Positions 8,598 to 17,483 of a stretch of DNA of 64,000 nt are shown here, piece after piece. Location: assembly GCF_000772965.1 (NCBI RefSeq), contig NZ_JPVQ01000001.1:124001-188000 (forward strand). Reading direction: 5' to 3'. The notes below the pieces were generated by a model. That model saw only the letters and a program-made list of their open reading frames with translations, made no database searches and was not told the origin of the DNA. Made by a program: the position numbers and the translations under genes. Source of the DNA: Ureibacillus massiliensis 4400831 = CIP 108448 = CCUG 49529. Its GTDB lineage: Bacteria; Bacillota; Bacilli; Bacillales_A; Planococcaceae. Position 1 is the stretch's first letter, and each line of letters begins with the position of its first letter.

Positions 8598-9980
8598 TTA
8601 GATTGATTCGACTACTTCCTTTTCTTTCTGCGGTGTTACTAGTGAATAGCGCTCCCATTTTCGGCCTTTCCATCTAAAGAATACGATGATTGCTCGGCAC
8701 CATTCATCTGCGGTAATAGCAAGCCAAACACCAACTAATCCCATATCAAGTACGAAAACGAGCAAATAGCCAAGGGGCAAGCTCATGCAAACCATAGATA
8801 AAAATCCAATTTTTACAGGGAAGCGAGCATCTCCCGTAGCGCGCAATGTATTGATAATTGTTATATTGATCGTTCTACCTGTCTCAAGTAATACACTCAA
8901 CAACAGAACCGATGCACCTAACTGAATAACCTCTGGATTATCTGTAAATACATCCATCAACGTTTCTCGGAAAAATGTCACTACTGCAACCATGACCAAC
9001 GTGAAAATCATAGCGACTTTGACACTAACCCAAAGTTGTTGATAGGCTTCTTCTTGTTTACCTGCCCCAACTAAACGACCGACAATAATAGAGGTCCCCA
9101 TCCCAATGGCTATAGCAAACAAGTAAGTGAACATTGAAATATTCACAGCGTATTGACGAGCAGCCAAAGCTTCAGTACCCAAGTATGTTATATAGTATAA
9201 AAATACAACTTGGCAGACTTGATACATGATTTGTTCAAGGGCACTTGGAACCCCGATTGCTAAAATTTTCTTCACATATTCTTTTGGAAATGTAATGAAG
9301 TTCTTCCATCGTACCTTTATTTCAAGCACCTGATAATATAACCAAATGAAAATAAACACGGCAATTAATCGGCTAAATACAGAAGAAATCGCTGCACCTT
9401 GAACACCTAGTTCTGGAGCACCAAAATGTCCAAAGATTAAAATGTAGTTACCAACAACGTGAATAATATTCATGCCGAGAGAGACATACATCGTCTGCTT
9501 TGTTTGACCATGTACTCGAATAATTGCAGCGAGAGAATTAATAATAGCTTGAAGGAATATTCCGCCTCCGATAATGATTAAATAACCTTGTGCATGGGCT
9601 AGCACATCTCCCTGTAAATTCATCATGATCATTAAATGACTTGAAGAAATGATGAAAATGGCAGACATAATTAAGCCAACGACTAAGTTTAATGATATGG
9701 CTAATGCAGAAATTTTTGTCGCTTCTATTAAACGGCGTGAACCTAAATATTGAGAAACAACAATCGCAGCACCATTACCAACTACTTCTAAAATAAGTAT
9801 CGCAATATGAATATATTGGTTAGCCGTTCCAACGCCCGAAACTGCATCATCTGATACGGCAGCTAACATAAATGTATCTGCGATTCCCATTAACATAAAT
9901 AGGAATATTTCTAAAAAGATAGGCCAAGTTAAATGAATAAGACTTAGCTTCTCTTTTGGTTGTTGTATTGCTTCGGACAT
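8598..9980 (-). CDS. MATE family efflux transporter
   Basis: 460 residues with about twelve hydrophobic segments and the two-fold repeat of MATE antiporters. The N-terminal half carries TWPIFLEIFLFMLMGIADTFMLA and the central region VGNGAAIVVSQYLGSRR; the second half carries the matching GMGTSIIVGRLVGAG. Such proteins exchange organic cations or drugs for Na+ or H+ across the cytoplasmic membrane. Monocistronic, with its own terminator. The substrate cannot be read from sequence. Confidence 0.9.
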   Translation of the reverse strand: MSEAIQQPKEKLSLIHLTWPIFLEIFLFMLMGIADTFMLAAVSDDAVSGVGTANQYIHIAILILEVVGNGAAIVVSQYLGSRRLIEATKISALAISLNLVVGLIMSAIFIISSSHLMIMMNLQGDVLAHAQGYLIIIGGGIFLQAIINSLAAIIRVHGQTKQTMYVSLGMNIIHVVGNYILIFGHFGAPELGVQGAAISSVFSRLIAVFIFIWLYYQVLEIKVRWKNFITFPKEYVKKILAIGVPSALEQIMYQVCQVVFLYYITYLGTEALAARQYAVNISMFTYLFAIAIGMGTSIIVGRLVGAGKQEEAYQQLWVSVKVAMIFTLVMVAVVTFFRETLMDVFTDNPEVIQLGASVLLLSVLLETGRTINITIINTLRATGDARFPVKIGFLSMVCMSLPLGYLLVFVLDMGLVGVWLAITADEWCRAIIVFFRWKGRKWERYSLVTPQKEKEVVESI

Positions 9981-10118
9981 TAAACACCCTGCTTTCTTTA
10001 TGAAGTTTTAAAATTTGATTTACCACAAGTAAAGATATTATCAAAATTCAATGTAAGTTTCTATGAGTATTTTGTATTGAAATATTAATTTTGTTTTTTA
10101 AAGATTGGAAGGCAAAAT

Positions 10119-10158
10119 AAATGTTCCATCGACACATTTAAAGGTCAATGGAACATTT
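10119..10158 (-). terminator. Terminator between MATE and ZIP genes
   Basis: An 11-bp perfect stem, AAATGTTCCAT at 10119-10129 with ATGGAACATTT at 10148-10158, lies just past the ZIP stop codon; A/T-rich on both sides. Confidence 0.75.
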
Positions 10159-10174
10159 AATCAATCTAAATTGT

Positions 10175-10990
10175 TTAACCTAAGGCAACATCTAATATCA
10201 TCATAATCGTAAAGCCAAGCATTAGGCTCACGACAGCTAGGTCCTGATTACCATTTTCCTGAGAACTTGGAATCACTTCTTCTGCAACGACGAAAATCAT
10301 TGCGCCTGCTGCAAAGGCTAATGCAAGCGGTAATAATGGCTCGACATAAGCAACAGCTAAAAATCCAAGCACTGCCGATATCGGTTCAACCATTCCAGAG
10401 AATTGACCAAACATAAAGCTCTTTCTTCGAGACATACCATCTCGCAATAACGGCATTGATACGGCCACACCCTCTGGTATATTTTGAACACCGATCCCGA
10501 TTGCTAATGCTAAAGCTCCGGCAAGGGAAGCAGAAGGGGAGCCAATTGCTACAGCGCCAAATGATACACCAATGGCAAGTCCTTCTGGAATATTATGAAG
10601 AGTGATGGCAAACACAAGCAAGGTACTTCGTTTCCTTTTTTTCGGCAAAATACCTTCAGCACTTTTCATAGGTGCATTTGGATGAAGGTGAGGGAGCAAT
10701 TTATCTACAGAAAAAAGAAACATCCCACCGAGTATAAAGCCGATTGCAACAGGTACCCATGCAGGATATCGGCTTCCTTCAGCCATTTCAAGCGCTGGTG
10801 ATAATAAAGACCAAAAGCTTGCTGCAATCATGACGCCGCCTGCAAAGCCTAGCATAAAATCTAAATATTTTTGACTGAATTTTTTCGTTGTAAAAACTAG
10901 TGCAGCCCCTAATGCTGTCATTCCCCAAGTGAAAATGGTTGCAGCGATTACTTGTTGCAATGGACCTAACTCCATAAAGAAATCTAGCAT
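10175..10990 (-). CDS. ZIP family metal transporter
   Basis: 271 residues with eight predicted membrane segments. HNIPEG at 132-137 and QNIPEG at 169-174 are the paired metal-binding motifs of helices 4 and 5 in ZIP importers (zinc, iron or manganese uptake). A His-containing loop (HLHPN at 101-105) lies before helix 4 as in the family. ATG 10990 has GAGGTG upstream. It stands 350 bp from the copper locus on the opposite strand; there is no sign that CsoR controls it. Confidence 0.9.
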   Translation of the reverse strand: MLDFFMELGPLQQVIAATIFTWGMTALGAALVFTTKKFSQKYLDFMLGFAGGVMIAASFWSLLSPALEMAEGSRYPAWVPVAIGFILGGMFLFSVDKLLPHLHPNAPMKSAEGILPKKRKRSTLLVFAITLHNIPEGLAIGVSFGAVAIGSPSASLAGALALAIGIGVQNIPEGVAVSMPLLRDGMSRRKSFMFGQFSGMVEPISAVLGFLAVAYVEPLLPLALAFAAGAMIFVVAEEVIPSSQENGNQDLAVVSLMLGFTIMMILDVALG

Positions 10991-11276
10991 CTTTCGTCAC
11001 CTCTTTAATTTTTACAAACAATATTGTGACATGTATCTTAAGGAAAAATATTAAGCTTAACTTATACATAAGTCAAAACAATAATCTTTATGAATGTATA
11101 GCTTAAAATGATTTCATAAAGAAATTCTAGACAGACTAGAACAATCATTTTTTCTCACCCGAGCTTGTTTTAAGAAAACTCACTCCCCGATGAAGGCACT
11201 TCTTAAGTTTTTTATTATTTAAATCCAAACATCATCTTTCCCATATTGAAAAAAATACAAACTATATGTGGAATCG
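10991..11276. other. Intergenic stretch upstream of csoR
   Basis: Divergent upstream region of the ZIP transporter and csoR. I see no gene here. The csoR promoter begins at 11277. No clear metal-regulator box for the ZIP gene was found by eye. Confidence 0.4.
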
Positions 11277-11305
11277 TTGACATACCCCATAAGGGTACAT
11301 ATAAT
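11277..11305 (+). promoter_or_regulatory. csoR promoter with embedded CsoR operator
   Basis: A consensus sigma-A promoter: TTGACA at 11277-11282, a 17-bp spacer and TATAAT at 11300-11305. The spacer holds the inverted repeat TACCCCATAAGGGTA (11283-11297), which matches the GC-rich CsoR box known from Cu(I)-responsive copZA promoters. Apo-CsoR bound there would block RNA polymerase, and Cu(I) would release it. Confidence 0.85.
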
Positions 11306-11341
11306 AAGGGTGAGAAATGGAGGTTGATTACACTGGAGAAT

Positions 11342-11656
11342 ATGAACGAACAACATTGTCACTCGGACTCTTCTAACCGAAAAAGTCATCATCCAGAGCA
11401 TATTAAAAAAGATTTAATGAATCGTTTAAACCGTATTGAAGGCCAAGTGCGTGGTATAAAGGGAATGGTTGAACGAGACGTTTATTGCGATGATATAATA
11501 ACCCAACTCTCAGCTACACAATCTGCATTAAACAGTGTTGCAAAAGTTTTATTGCAATGGCATTTAAAAGGTTGTGTCGTAGATAGATTGAATGATGGCG
11601 ATGAAGAGGTTCTAGATGAACTAATCGTAACGATACAAAAAATGATGAAAAAATAG
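11342..11656 (+). CDS. csoR: Copper-sensing transcriptional repressor CsoR
   Basis: About 104 residues from ATG 11342. The start must lie after the promoter at 11277-11305; a GGAGG at 11319-11323 is 18 nt upstream and a GGAG at 11335 very close, so the exact start is uncertain. The core RLNRIEGQVRGIKGMVERD is the CsoR/RcnR fold. The Cu(I) ligands are present as C49 (YCDD), H74 and C78 (HLKGC), the C-H-C set of copper CsoRs. A His-rich N-terminal tail (HHPEH) is present. It heads the operon with two copZ genes and copA and represses it in the absence of copper. Confidence 0.92.
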   Translation: MNEQHCHSDSSNRKSHHPEHIKKDLMNRLNRIEGQVRGIKGMVERDVYCDDIITQLSATQSALNSVAKVLLQWHLKGCVVDRLNDGDEEVLDELIVTIQKMMKK

Positions 11657-11668
11657 GTGGTGATTTAA

Positions 11669-11878
11669 ATGGATCAAATAACACTAAAAGTAAAAGGAAT
11701 GACTTGTGGAGGGTGTAAAAAATCCGTTGAAACAGGAGTTGCTTCACTATCAGGTGTTGAACATGTAAATGTTGAATTAGAAACAGGAAAAGTAGATGTT
11801 TCTTTCAATGAAGGGCAAGTAGATATTGCACAAATTAAATCTGCCATTCAAAAGAAAGGATATTTTGTAGAAGCATAA
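11669..11878 (+). CDS. copZ: Copper chaperone CopZ, first copy
   Basis: 69 residues, one heavy-metal-associated (HMA) domain with MTCGGC (C13, C16). It binds Cu(I) in the cytoplasm and hands it to CopA. Starts 12 nt after csoR with a GGTGG ribosome binding site. Compared with the second copy it has GG rather than GH between the cysteines and a Lys after the second Cys, so the two may differ in copper affinity or partner. Confidence 0.9.
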   Translation: MDQITLKVKGMTCGGCKKSVETGVASLSGVEHVNVELETGKVDVSFNEGQVDIAQIKSAIQKKGYFVEA

Positions 11879-11899
11879 TAAATTTTTTTATTTCAAATA

Positions 11900-11914
11900 T
11901 ACCCCTATATCGTA
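11900..11914 (+). promoter_or_regulatory. CsoR-box-like site before second copZ
   Basis: TACCCCTATATCGTA keeps the left half-site TACCCC and the outer GTA but lacks the GGGG right half, so it is a weaker match than the csoR site. It lies about 25 nt before the second copZ. Confidence 0.45.
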
Positions 11915-11936
11915 TATAAAAGGAGCAAATACTAAA

Positions 11937-12143
11937 ATGGAAAATATAACGTTAAACGTAAAAGGAATGTCTTGTGGCCACTGTGTAAATGCTGTTGAAG
12001 GAAGTGTTGGTGCACTGGATGGTGTATCACAAGTAAATGTAAATCTTGAATCAGGTCAAGTAAGTGTTGCATTTGATAATGAAAAAGTAACAATAGAACA
12101 AATTAAAGAAACAATAGACGATCAAGGCTATGATGTTGAATAA
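11937..12143 (+). CDS. copZ: Copper chaperone CopZ, second copy
   Basis: 68 residues, a single HMA domain with MSCGHC (C13, C16), closer to B. subtilis CopZ, where a His sits next to the second Cys. GGAG ribosome binding site. It is separated from the first copy by a short gap with a possible CsoR box and from copA by a hairpin and another such box, so copper may tune each gene separately. Confidence 0.9.
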   Translation: MENITLNVKGMSCGHCVNAVEGSVGALDGVSQVNVNLESGQVSVAFDNEKVTIEQIKETIDDQGYDVE

Positions 12144-12163
12144 ATAAGTGGACCACCTATGGA

Positions 12164-12185
12164 AGAGTGCTTTCATAAGCACTCT
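12164..12185 (+). terminator. Hairpin between copZ and copA
   Basis: AGAGTGCTT and AAGCACTCT form a perfect 9-bp stem with a 4-nt loop, followed by a weak T tract. A partial terminator or RNA-stability hairpin that would set the copZ to copA ratio. Confidence 0.6.
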
Positions 12186-12203
12186 ATTTCTTCATAAGGA
12201 ATA

Positions 12204-12218
12204 TACCCCCTGGTGGTA
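12204..12218 (+). promoter_or_regulatory. CsoR-box-like site before copA
   Basis: TACCCCCTGGTGGTA is one base from a perfect GC-rich CsoR inverted repeat. It sits about 15 nt upstream of the copA start. Confidence 0.6.
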
Positions 12219-12233
12219 AAAGAGGTGGATAAT

Positions 12234-14456
12234 ATGAGTTCAGAAATCAAAGAGCTTAAAGAAGCAAACTTACAAATTACAGGAATGACTTGTGCCGCTT
12301 GTGCAAATCGTATTGAAAAGGGACTTAATAAGCTAGATGGTATTACTTTAGCAAATGTCAACCTTGCTCTTGAAAATGCTGTTGTCGAATTTAATCCTTC
12401 AGAGGTATCCGTTACTGACATCATTTCACGAGTTGAAAAATTAGGATACGGTGCGCATATTAAAGAAGATAATAATGAAAATGTTGATTATCGTGAACAA
12501 GCAATAAAAAAACAAAAATCAAAATTCATCATCTCAGCAATATTATCAATACCATTGTTATGGACGATGGTAGGTCACTTTTCCTTTACATCGTTTTTAT
12601 ATGTTCCAAATTTTCTTATGAATCCATGGGTGCAAATGATCCTTGCAACACCAGTTCAATTCCTAATTGGATGGCAGTTTTATGTAAGTGCGTATAAAGC
12701 ATTGCGAAACGGTAGTGCGAATATGGATGTACTAGTGGTCATGGGAACCTCAGCGGCTTATTTTTACAGTGTATATCAAGCGATTATTACTTACGGACAT
12801 GAACATCATCCGCAGCTTTATTTTGAAACAAGTGCTGTATTAATTACTTTAATCTTATTAGGTAAATTATTTGAGGCAAAAGCGAAAGGGCGATCTTCTG
12901 AAGCTATAAAAAAACTTATGGGCTTGCAGGCAAAAACAGCTCTAGTTCTCAGAGATGGACTTGAAAAAGAGATTCCTTTAGAAGAAGTAATCATTGGTGA
13001 TGCTATTCTTGTAAAACCCGGTGAGAAAATACCTGTAGATGGTGAAGTAATCGAAGGCAATTCTGCAGTCGATGAATCCATGTTAACAGGTGAAAGCATT
13101 CCTGTTGATAAAAACGTTGGATCACAAATTTATGGGTCAACAATTAATAAAAACGGCTTTATCAAAATGAAAGCAACGAAAATTGGTCGAGACACAGCTT
13201 TAGCTCAAATTATTAAGGTGGTCGAAGATGCACAAGGCTCAAAAGCACCGATTCAGCGATTAGCAGATAAAATTTCAGGTATTTTTGTTCCAATTGTAAT
13301 AGGTATTGCAATCCTTACATTTATCATTTGGATTGTCTTAGTTGCACCGGGAGAATTTACTCCTGCACTAGAAGCACTTATCGCGGTACTTGTGATCGCG
13401 TGTCCATGTGCGCTTGGACTGGCAACACCAACTTCTATAATGGCTGGTTCTGGTCGAGCAGCAGAATTAGGCATTTTATTTAAAGGTGGAGAACACCTTG
13501 AACAGACTCAACATATTAACACAGTTGTTGTGGATAAAACAGGTACTGTGACAAAAGGAACACCTGAATTAACAGATGTTTATGTTGAAGATGGTATTAA
13601 TAAAGAGGAATTCCTATCATTCATTGGAGCAAGTGAAAAACAATCTGAACATCCTCTCGCTCAAGCTATTGTCAAAGGAATTGAAGAACAGGGGATTAAT
13701 ATAAAAACAGTTCAACAATTTGAAGCAATACCTGGATACGGTGTAAGAGCGGTTATCGAGAATAAGGAAATCGTAATCGGTACAAGAAAATTAATGAACC
13801 AATATAAAATAGATATAACACATGTCATGAGTTTGATGGAGGAATTAGAAGAGAGCGGCAAAACGGCTATGCTTGCAAGTATTGATGGGGAATATGCAGG
13901 ACTAGTTGCTGTAGCTGATACAATAAAAGAAACTTCTAAACGAGCAATTCAAAGACTGCAAAAAATGGGTATTGAGGTCATTATGATGACTGGTGATAAT
14001 GTAAGAGCGGCAAAAGCGATTGGTAAAAGCGTTGGTGTAAATGAAGTAATTGCTGAAGTTCTACCTGAAGGAAAAGCGGAAGAAGTGAAAAAACTACAAG
14101 CACAAGGTAAGAAAGTTGCAATGGTAGGTGATGGCATAAATGATGCGCCTGCACTTGCAGTTGCTGATATAGGGATGGCTATAGGTACTGGGACAGATGT
14201 AGCGATGGAAGCAGCAGATATTACTTTAATACGTGGGGATTTAAACAGTATTGCGGATGCAATTATTATGAGCCATAAGACAATGAGAAATATTAAACAA
14301 AACTTATTTTGGGCATTTGGTTACAACACATTAGGCATCCCAATAGCAGCAGCTGGTTTTCTTGCTCCTTGGGTTGCTGGAGCTGCGATGGCCTTTAGCT
14401 CAGTATCTGTTGTATTAAATGCATTAAGATTACAACGAATAAAACTTGAAAAATAA
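12234..14456 (+). CDS. copA: Copper-exporting P1B-type ATPase CopA
   Basis: 740 residues from ATG 12234 (AGGTGG upstream). In order: one N-terminal HMA domain with MTCAAC (C20, C23), paired helices, actuator TGES at 285-288, the CPC ion-binding motif at 390-392 in the sixth membrane helix, DKTGT around the phosphorylated D434, an SEHPLA motif in the nucleotide domain, and GDGIND at 632-637. CPC is the signature of Cu(I)/Ag(I) export. B. subtilis CopA has two HMA domains; here there is one, and two free CopZ proteins are encoded instead. Last gene of the copper locus. Confidence 0.95.
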   Translation: MSSEIKELKEANLQITGMTCAACANRIEKGLNKLDGITLANVNLALENAVVEFNPSEVSVTDIISRVEKLGYGAHIKEDNNENVDYREQAIKKQKSKFIISAILSIPLLWTMVGHFSFTSFLYVPNFLMNPWVQMILATPVQFLIGWQFYVSAYKALRNGSANMDVLVVMGTSAAYFYSVYQAIITYGHEHHPQLYFETSAVLITLILLGKLFEAKAKGRSSEAIKKLMGLQAKTALVLRDGLEKEIPLEEVIIGDAILVKPGEKIPVDGEVIEGNSAVDESMLTGESIPVDKNVGSQIYGSTINKNGFIKMKATKIGRDTALAQIIKVVEDAQGSKAPIQRLADKISGIFVPIVIGIAILTFIIWIVLVAPGEFTPALEALIAVLVIACPCALGLATPTSIMAGSGRAAELGILFKGGEHLEQTQHINTVVVDKTGTVTKGTPELTDVYVEDGINKEEFLSFIGASEKQSEHPLAQAIVKGIEEQGINIKTVQQFEAIPGYGVRAVIENKEIVIGTRKLMNQYKIDITHVMSLMEELEESGKTAMLASIDGEYAGLVAVADTIKETSKRAIQRLQKMGIEVIMMTGDNVRAAKAIGKSVGVNEVIAEVLPEGKAEEVKKLQAQGKKVAMVGDGINDAPALAVADIGMAIGTGTDVAMEAADITLIRGDLNSIADAIIMSHKTMRNIKQNLFWAFGYNTLGIPIAAAGFLAPWVAGAAMAFSSVSVVLNALRLQRIKLEK

Positions 14457-14465
14457 ATATAACGA

Positions 14466-14503
14466 TGGGCTTTTAACAATCTTGTTAAGAGCTCATTTTT
14501 TTA
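14466..14503 (+). terminator. Terminator after copA
   Basis: GGGCTTTTAACA pairs with TGTTAAGAGCTC (G-T pairs allowed), followed by seven T residues. Confidence 0.75.
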
Positions 14504-14623
14504 AATTAAAATTCAATTCCTTAATCATGCATAGAAAGGCATTGAATGTTAAATCCTTTTAATATATAAAAGCTTATTCATGTTCGGTTTGAATTTGTTT
14601 TGAATATTAGGAGGGTGTTAAAA

Positions 14624-15253
14624 ATGAGTAACAAGCGATTATTAGGAGTAGTTTCACTTATTTTCCTATTGATTTTATCAGCTTGTGGAACGAATGATTC
14701 AGAAAGTACAAATGAATCTAACACAAATGGAACTAATAATGCAGTTGAATCTGGAACGGATGTAACAAATGAAGAGAATGAAAATACGGGTGAAGATGTA
14801 AGCAATACGCAAAATCAAAATGGTGAAGAAAATGTTCCTTTAGCTCGTGAAGTACCAAAAAACATGAAGGCCGCTGGAGATGCGAAATTCAATATTGGTG
14901 ATGAAGTGACAATTAATGCAGAGCACGAGGCTGGGATGATGGGAGCACCAGGTACCATTTTAGGAGCATATGAAACCATTGTCTATTCTGTATCTTACCA
15001 ACCAACAAATGACGATTATCCAGAAGAAAACCATAAGTGGGTTGTTCAAGAGGAAATCAAAGGTATCGATGAAGAAATGTTAGTTCCGGGTACTGAAGTT
15101 ATCATCGAAGCAGATTATGAAGAAGGTATGTTTGGTGCTGAAGGTGAAATTGATACAGCTGAAAAAACAACGGTTTACATGGTATCATTTACACTTGATT
15201 CCGGAGTAATGAAGCAAAAATGGTTTAAAGAAAGTGAATTAGAAGCAAGATAA
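14624..15253 (+). CDS. DUF1541 (YdhK-like) lipoprotein
   Basis: About 209 residues. Type II signal peptide with lipobox LSAC, lipid-modified C21, then a 50-residue Asn/Thr/Glu-rich linker, then two copies of a ~60-residue unit (FNIGDEVTINAEHEAGMMGAPG... and LVPGTEVIIEADYEEGMFGAEG...) that fit DUF1541. Start ATG 14624 has GGAGGG upstream. YdhK-type lipoproteins are often encoded next to copper export genes, and this one follows copA; a role in extracytoplasmic metal handling is inference. It has its own terminator. Confidence 0.85.
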   Translation: MSNKRLLGVVSLIFLLILSACGTNDSESTNESNTNGTNNAVESGTDVTNEENENTGEDVSNTQNQNGEENVPLAREVPKNMKAAGDAKFNIGDEVTINAEHEAGMMGAPGTILGAYETIVYSVSYQPTNDDYPEENHKWVVQEEIKGIDEEMLVPGTEVIIEADYEEGMFGAEGEIDTAEKTTVYMVSFTLDSGVMKQKWFKESELEAR

Positions 15254-15257
15254 AACG

Positions 15258-15292
15258 TAAAATGTCCATTAATCTTTGATGGGCATTTTTTA
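15258..15292 (+). terminator. Terminator of the DUF1541 gene
   Basis: AAAATGTCCAT and ATGGGCATTTT pair (one G-T) and run into six T residues. Confidence 0.75.
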
Positions 15293-15502
15293 ATTTCCAA
15301 AATCGAATTGGATTATTTTCCTTAATTATCTAGTTTCATCATATAGTAGGAAATTTGGATTAGAGCTCGTTATCAAAGACAAAAGTTAGAATTTCCTCAT
15401 CATTTCTTCGTTAGAATAAAAGATTTCGAGAATATTTTTTCTTTGTATTAAAGGGAAATCACAGCTTTACAATAAATTAAGAAAACTTGATAAAATAAAA
15501 CT

Positions 15503-15535
15503 TTGAAATTTTTTAAATAGTCTGATAAAATCAGA
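15503..15535 (+). promoter_or_regulatory. Candidate promoter with palindromic operator
   Basis: TTGAAA (15503-15508), 17-bp spacer, TAAAAT (15526-15531). A palindrome TCTGATAAAATCAGA (15521-15535) covers the -10 box, an arrangement typical of repression. No candidate regulator lies nearby. The rest of 15293-15600 shows nothing else. Confidence 0.5.
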
Positions 15536-15599
15536 TAACACTGATTCGGATATATAAAATCCTTTCAGCAACTTTAAGGGCAAAAGAGGGAATTTATCA

Positions 15600-16802
15600 A
15601 TGAAATACGCAGAGAAAATTTTAAACACACCATCTTCATTTACTCGTGATATTTTAAAAGTGGCGGGTCAAGAAGATGTCATTTCATTTGCTGGAGGTTT
15701 ACCTAACCCAATTTCATTTCCAGTTGAAGATCTGCAAAATGCGATTAATCATGCAATTGAAGTTCATGGGCCGAAACTATTCCAATATTCAGCGACGGAA
15801 GGTTATTTGCCATTACGTCAATATGTCGCAGATAAATTAAACAAAGGTCAAGAAGGATTAGATATACAACCAGAAGATATTTTAATAACAACTGGATCCC
15901 AACAGGCTTTAGAAATGATTTCTCAAGTAATGATTGATAAAGGTGATGGGATTGTTATGGAAGAACCAGGTTATCTTGGGGCGATTCAAGCATTCCACTT
16001 AACTGAACCAACATTTCACCCTGTAACTCTAACAGACGAAGGATTAAATGTTGCTGAATTAGAAAATATGCTAAAAAACAATCAAAACATCAAATTTATT
16101 TATACAGTGCCTAATTTCCATAATCCAACTGGTATTACATACACAAAGGAAAATCGTGATGCCATTTATGATGTTGTAAAAAACTATGATGTCATTTTGA
16201 TAGAGGATGACCCATATGGAGATCTGCGTTGGAACGGTGAGAAAATACCTTATATCGGGGCTGGCCGTCTTGAAAATTCGGTCGTTCTTGGATCATTCTC
16301 AAAAATCGTTACTCCGGGTATGCGTTTAGGATATATCGTAACGAAAAATAAGGAATTATTGAATCATGTTATAACGGCGAAACAAGCAGCGGATTTACAC
16401 ACTAATATTTTCTCTCAAATTGTGATTCATGAATATTTAGCGAAAAATGATCTAGAAGCACATGTATCTAAAATTATTGCTCTATATGAATCACAGGCGA
16501 ATGCAATGCTAGAAGCAATGGCTAAGTATTTCCCTTCATCAGTGAAGTTTACAAAGCCTGATGGTGGCATGTTTATTTGGGTTACTTTAGAAGAGGGGGT
16601 ATCATCACTGGATTTATTCTACAAAGCGATGGAAGAAAAAGTAGCATTCGTACCAGGTGACCCATTCTATACTAGTAAAACAAATGTAAATACATTCCGC
16701 TTGAATTATACAAACTCTTCACCAGAAGTAATCGAAGAAGGAATTAAACGTCTCGGAAAGCTTCTGCACGAAGTATCAACAACTGAAAAAGCACTTGTAT
16801 AA
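15600..16802 (+). CDS. PLP-dependent aminotransferase, LysN/AAT-like
   Basis: 400 residues, fold-type I class I/II aminotransferase. SFAGGLPNPISFP near the N-terminus, VPNFHNPTG, IEDDPYGDLRW, and the Schiff-base lysine K235 in GSFSKIVTPGMRLGY are visible; RLNYTNSSPE carries the carboxylate-binding Arg. The pattern is that of 2-aminoadipate/aromatic aminotransferases related to MocR effector domains, but without a DNA-binding domain. Monocistronic, with GAGGG upstream. Physiological substrate uncertain. Confidence 0.85.
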   Translation: MKYAEKILNTPSSFTRDILKVAGQEDVISFAGGLPNPISFPVEDLQNAINHAIEVHGPKLFQYSATEGYLPLRQYVADKLNKGQEGLDIQPEDILITTGSQQALEMISQVMIDKGDGIVMEEPGYLGAIQAFHLTEPTFHPVTLTDEGLNVAELENMLKNNQNIKFIYTVPNFHNPTGITYTKENRDAIYDVVKNYDVILIEDDPYGDLRWNGEKIPYIGAGRLENSVVLGSFSKIVTPGMRLGYIVTKNKELLNHVITAKQAADLHTNIFSQIVIHEYLAKNDLEAHVSKIIALYESQANAMLEAMAKYFPSSVKFTKPDGGMFIWVTLEEGVSSLDLFYKAMEEKVAFVPGDPFYTSKTNVNTFRLNYTNSSPEVIEEGIKRLGKLLHEVSTTEKALV

Positions 16803-16809
16803 ATAATGA

Positions 16810-16849
16810 AAGCTGACTTAACTTTTACAAAAGTAAGTCAGCTTTTTTG
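16810..16849 (+). terminator. Terminator of the aminotransferase gene
   Basis: AAAGCTGACTT (16810-16820) pairs with AAGTCAGCTTT (from 16836), followed by a T-run. Confidence 0.85.
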
Positions 16850-16868
16850 TATGGTGGTAAGAAGCTAA

Positions 16869-17135
16869 CTATTTCTTGATTCTTAAGGATTTAGAATGTA
16901 TTAAATCTTTTACTAAAATTGTTGCACCTGCTACAAGGACTCCTTGAAAGAAAGAATTAATATGAAATCCATAATATAAAAAACATGAAATAACGCTGAT
17001 CACTGTAATAATCCAGACGTGTGTCCATGTTTCAATGCGCGGCGTCTGTCGTAGGAATAATAATATGATATAGAGCACCGGTATGAGTACATATGACTCA
17101 GGATTAATAAGTGTCTCCAATATAATTCCTTCCAA
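16869..17135 (-). CDS. Phage-holin-like small membrane protein
   Basis: 88 residues, TTG start at 17135 with GGAGG 8 nt upstream. Three hydrophobic segments (YVLIPVLYIILLFLR, VWIITVISVISCFLYYGF, FFQGVLVAGATILVKDL) and a Lys/Arg-rich tail, with the TPRIETW-type turn and FxxGVLVAGA helix seen in holin families of Firmicutes phages. No lysin or other phage gene is nearby, so this is an orphan, perhaps domesticated or involved in sporulation or wall turnover. Family call moderate. Confidence 0.6.
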   Translation of the reverse strand: MEGIILETLINPESYVLIPVLYIILLFLRQTPRIETWTHVWIITVISVISCFLYYGFHINSFFQGVLVAGATILVKDLIHSKSLRIKK

Positions 17136-17483
17136 TATTATTACCTCCCTTAATTGTATTCTAAAATTAATCTATTCGAACACTTGGAAAGTAGTTAATC
17201 TATATGCCTCAAAGAATACTAAATTATTCCTCATAAATTACCCAAATAGGGTTGTTTAATATATTTCATAAAGCACAAAAGTTGAAGGGGATTGAATTGG
17301 AAGAAATAAAATATATTGGGTTTTATTTACAAATTTAGTGATTGTTAATATAGGGCTACAAACTTTCTATTAAGTTTCTATAAATCATTGCCTATCTAAA
17401 ATGCCATTTTTATTTCTCGTAAAATGTTAAATCAAGCTCTCTATGCTATAGTAAACACAAGGATTTACGAAAGGGTGTTATAC
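17136..17483. other. Intergenic stretch upstream of topB
   Basis: Divergent upstream region of the holin-like gene and topB. A weak promoter-like TTTACA..TATAGG pair lies near 17327-17356. No gene or repeat seen. Confidence 0.4.

Noticed and set aside
12818-14137. Several Ser/Thr/Pro-rich frames antisense to copA
   Set aside because: Typical shadows of a well-kept coding strand; composition and lack of start signals argue against real genes.
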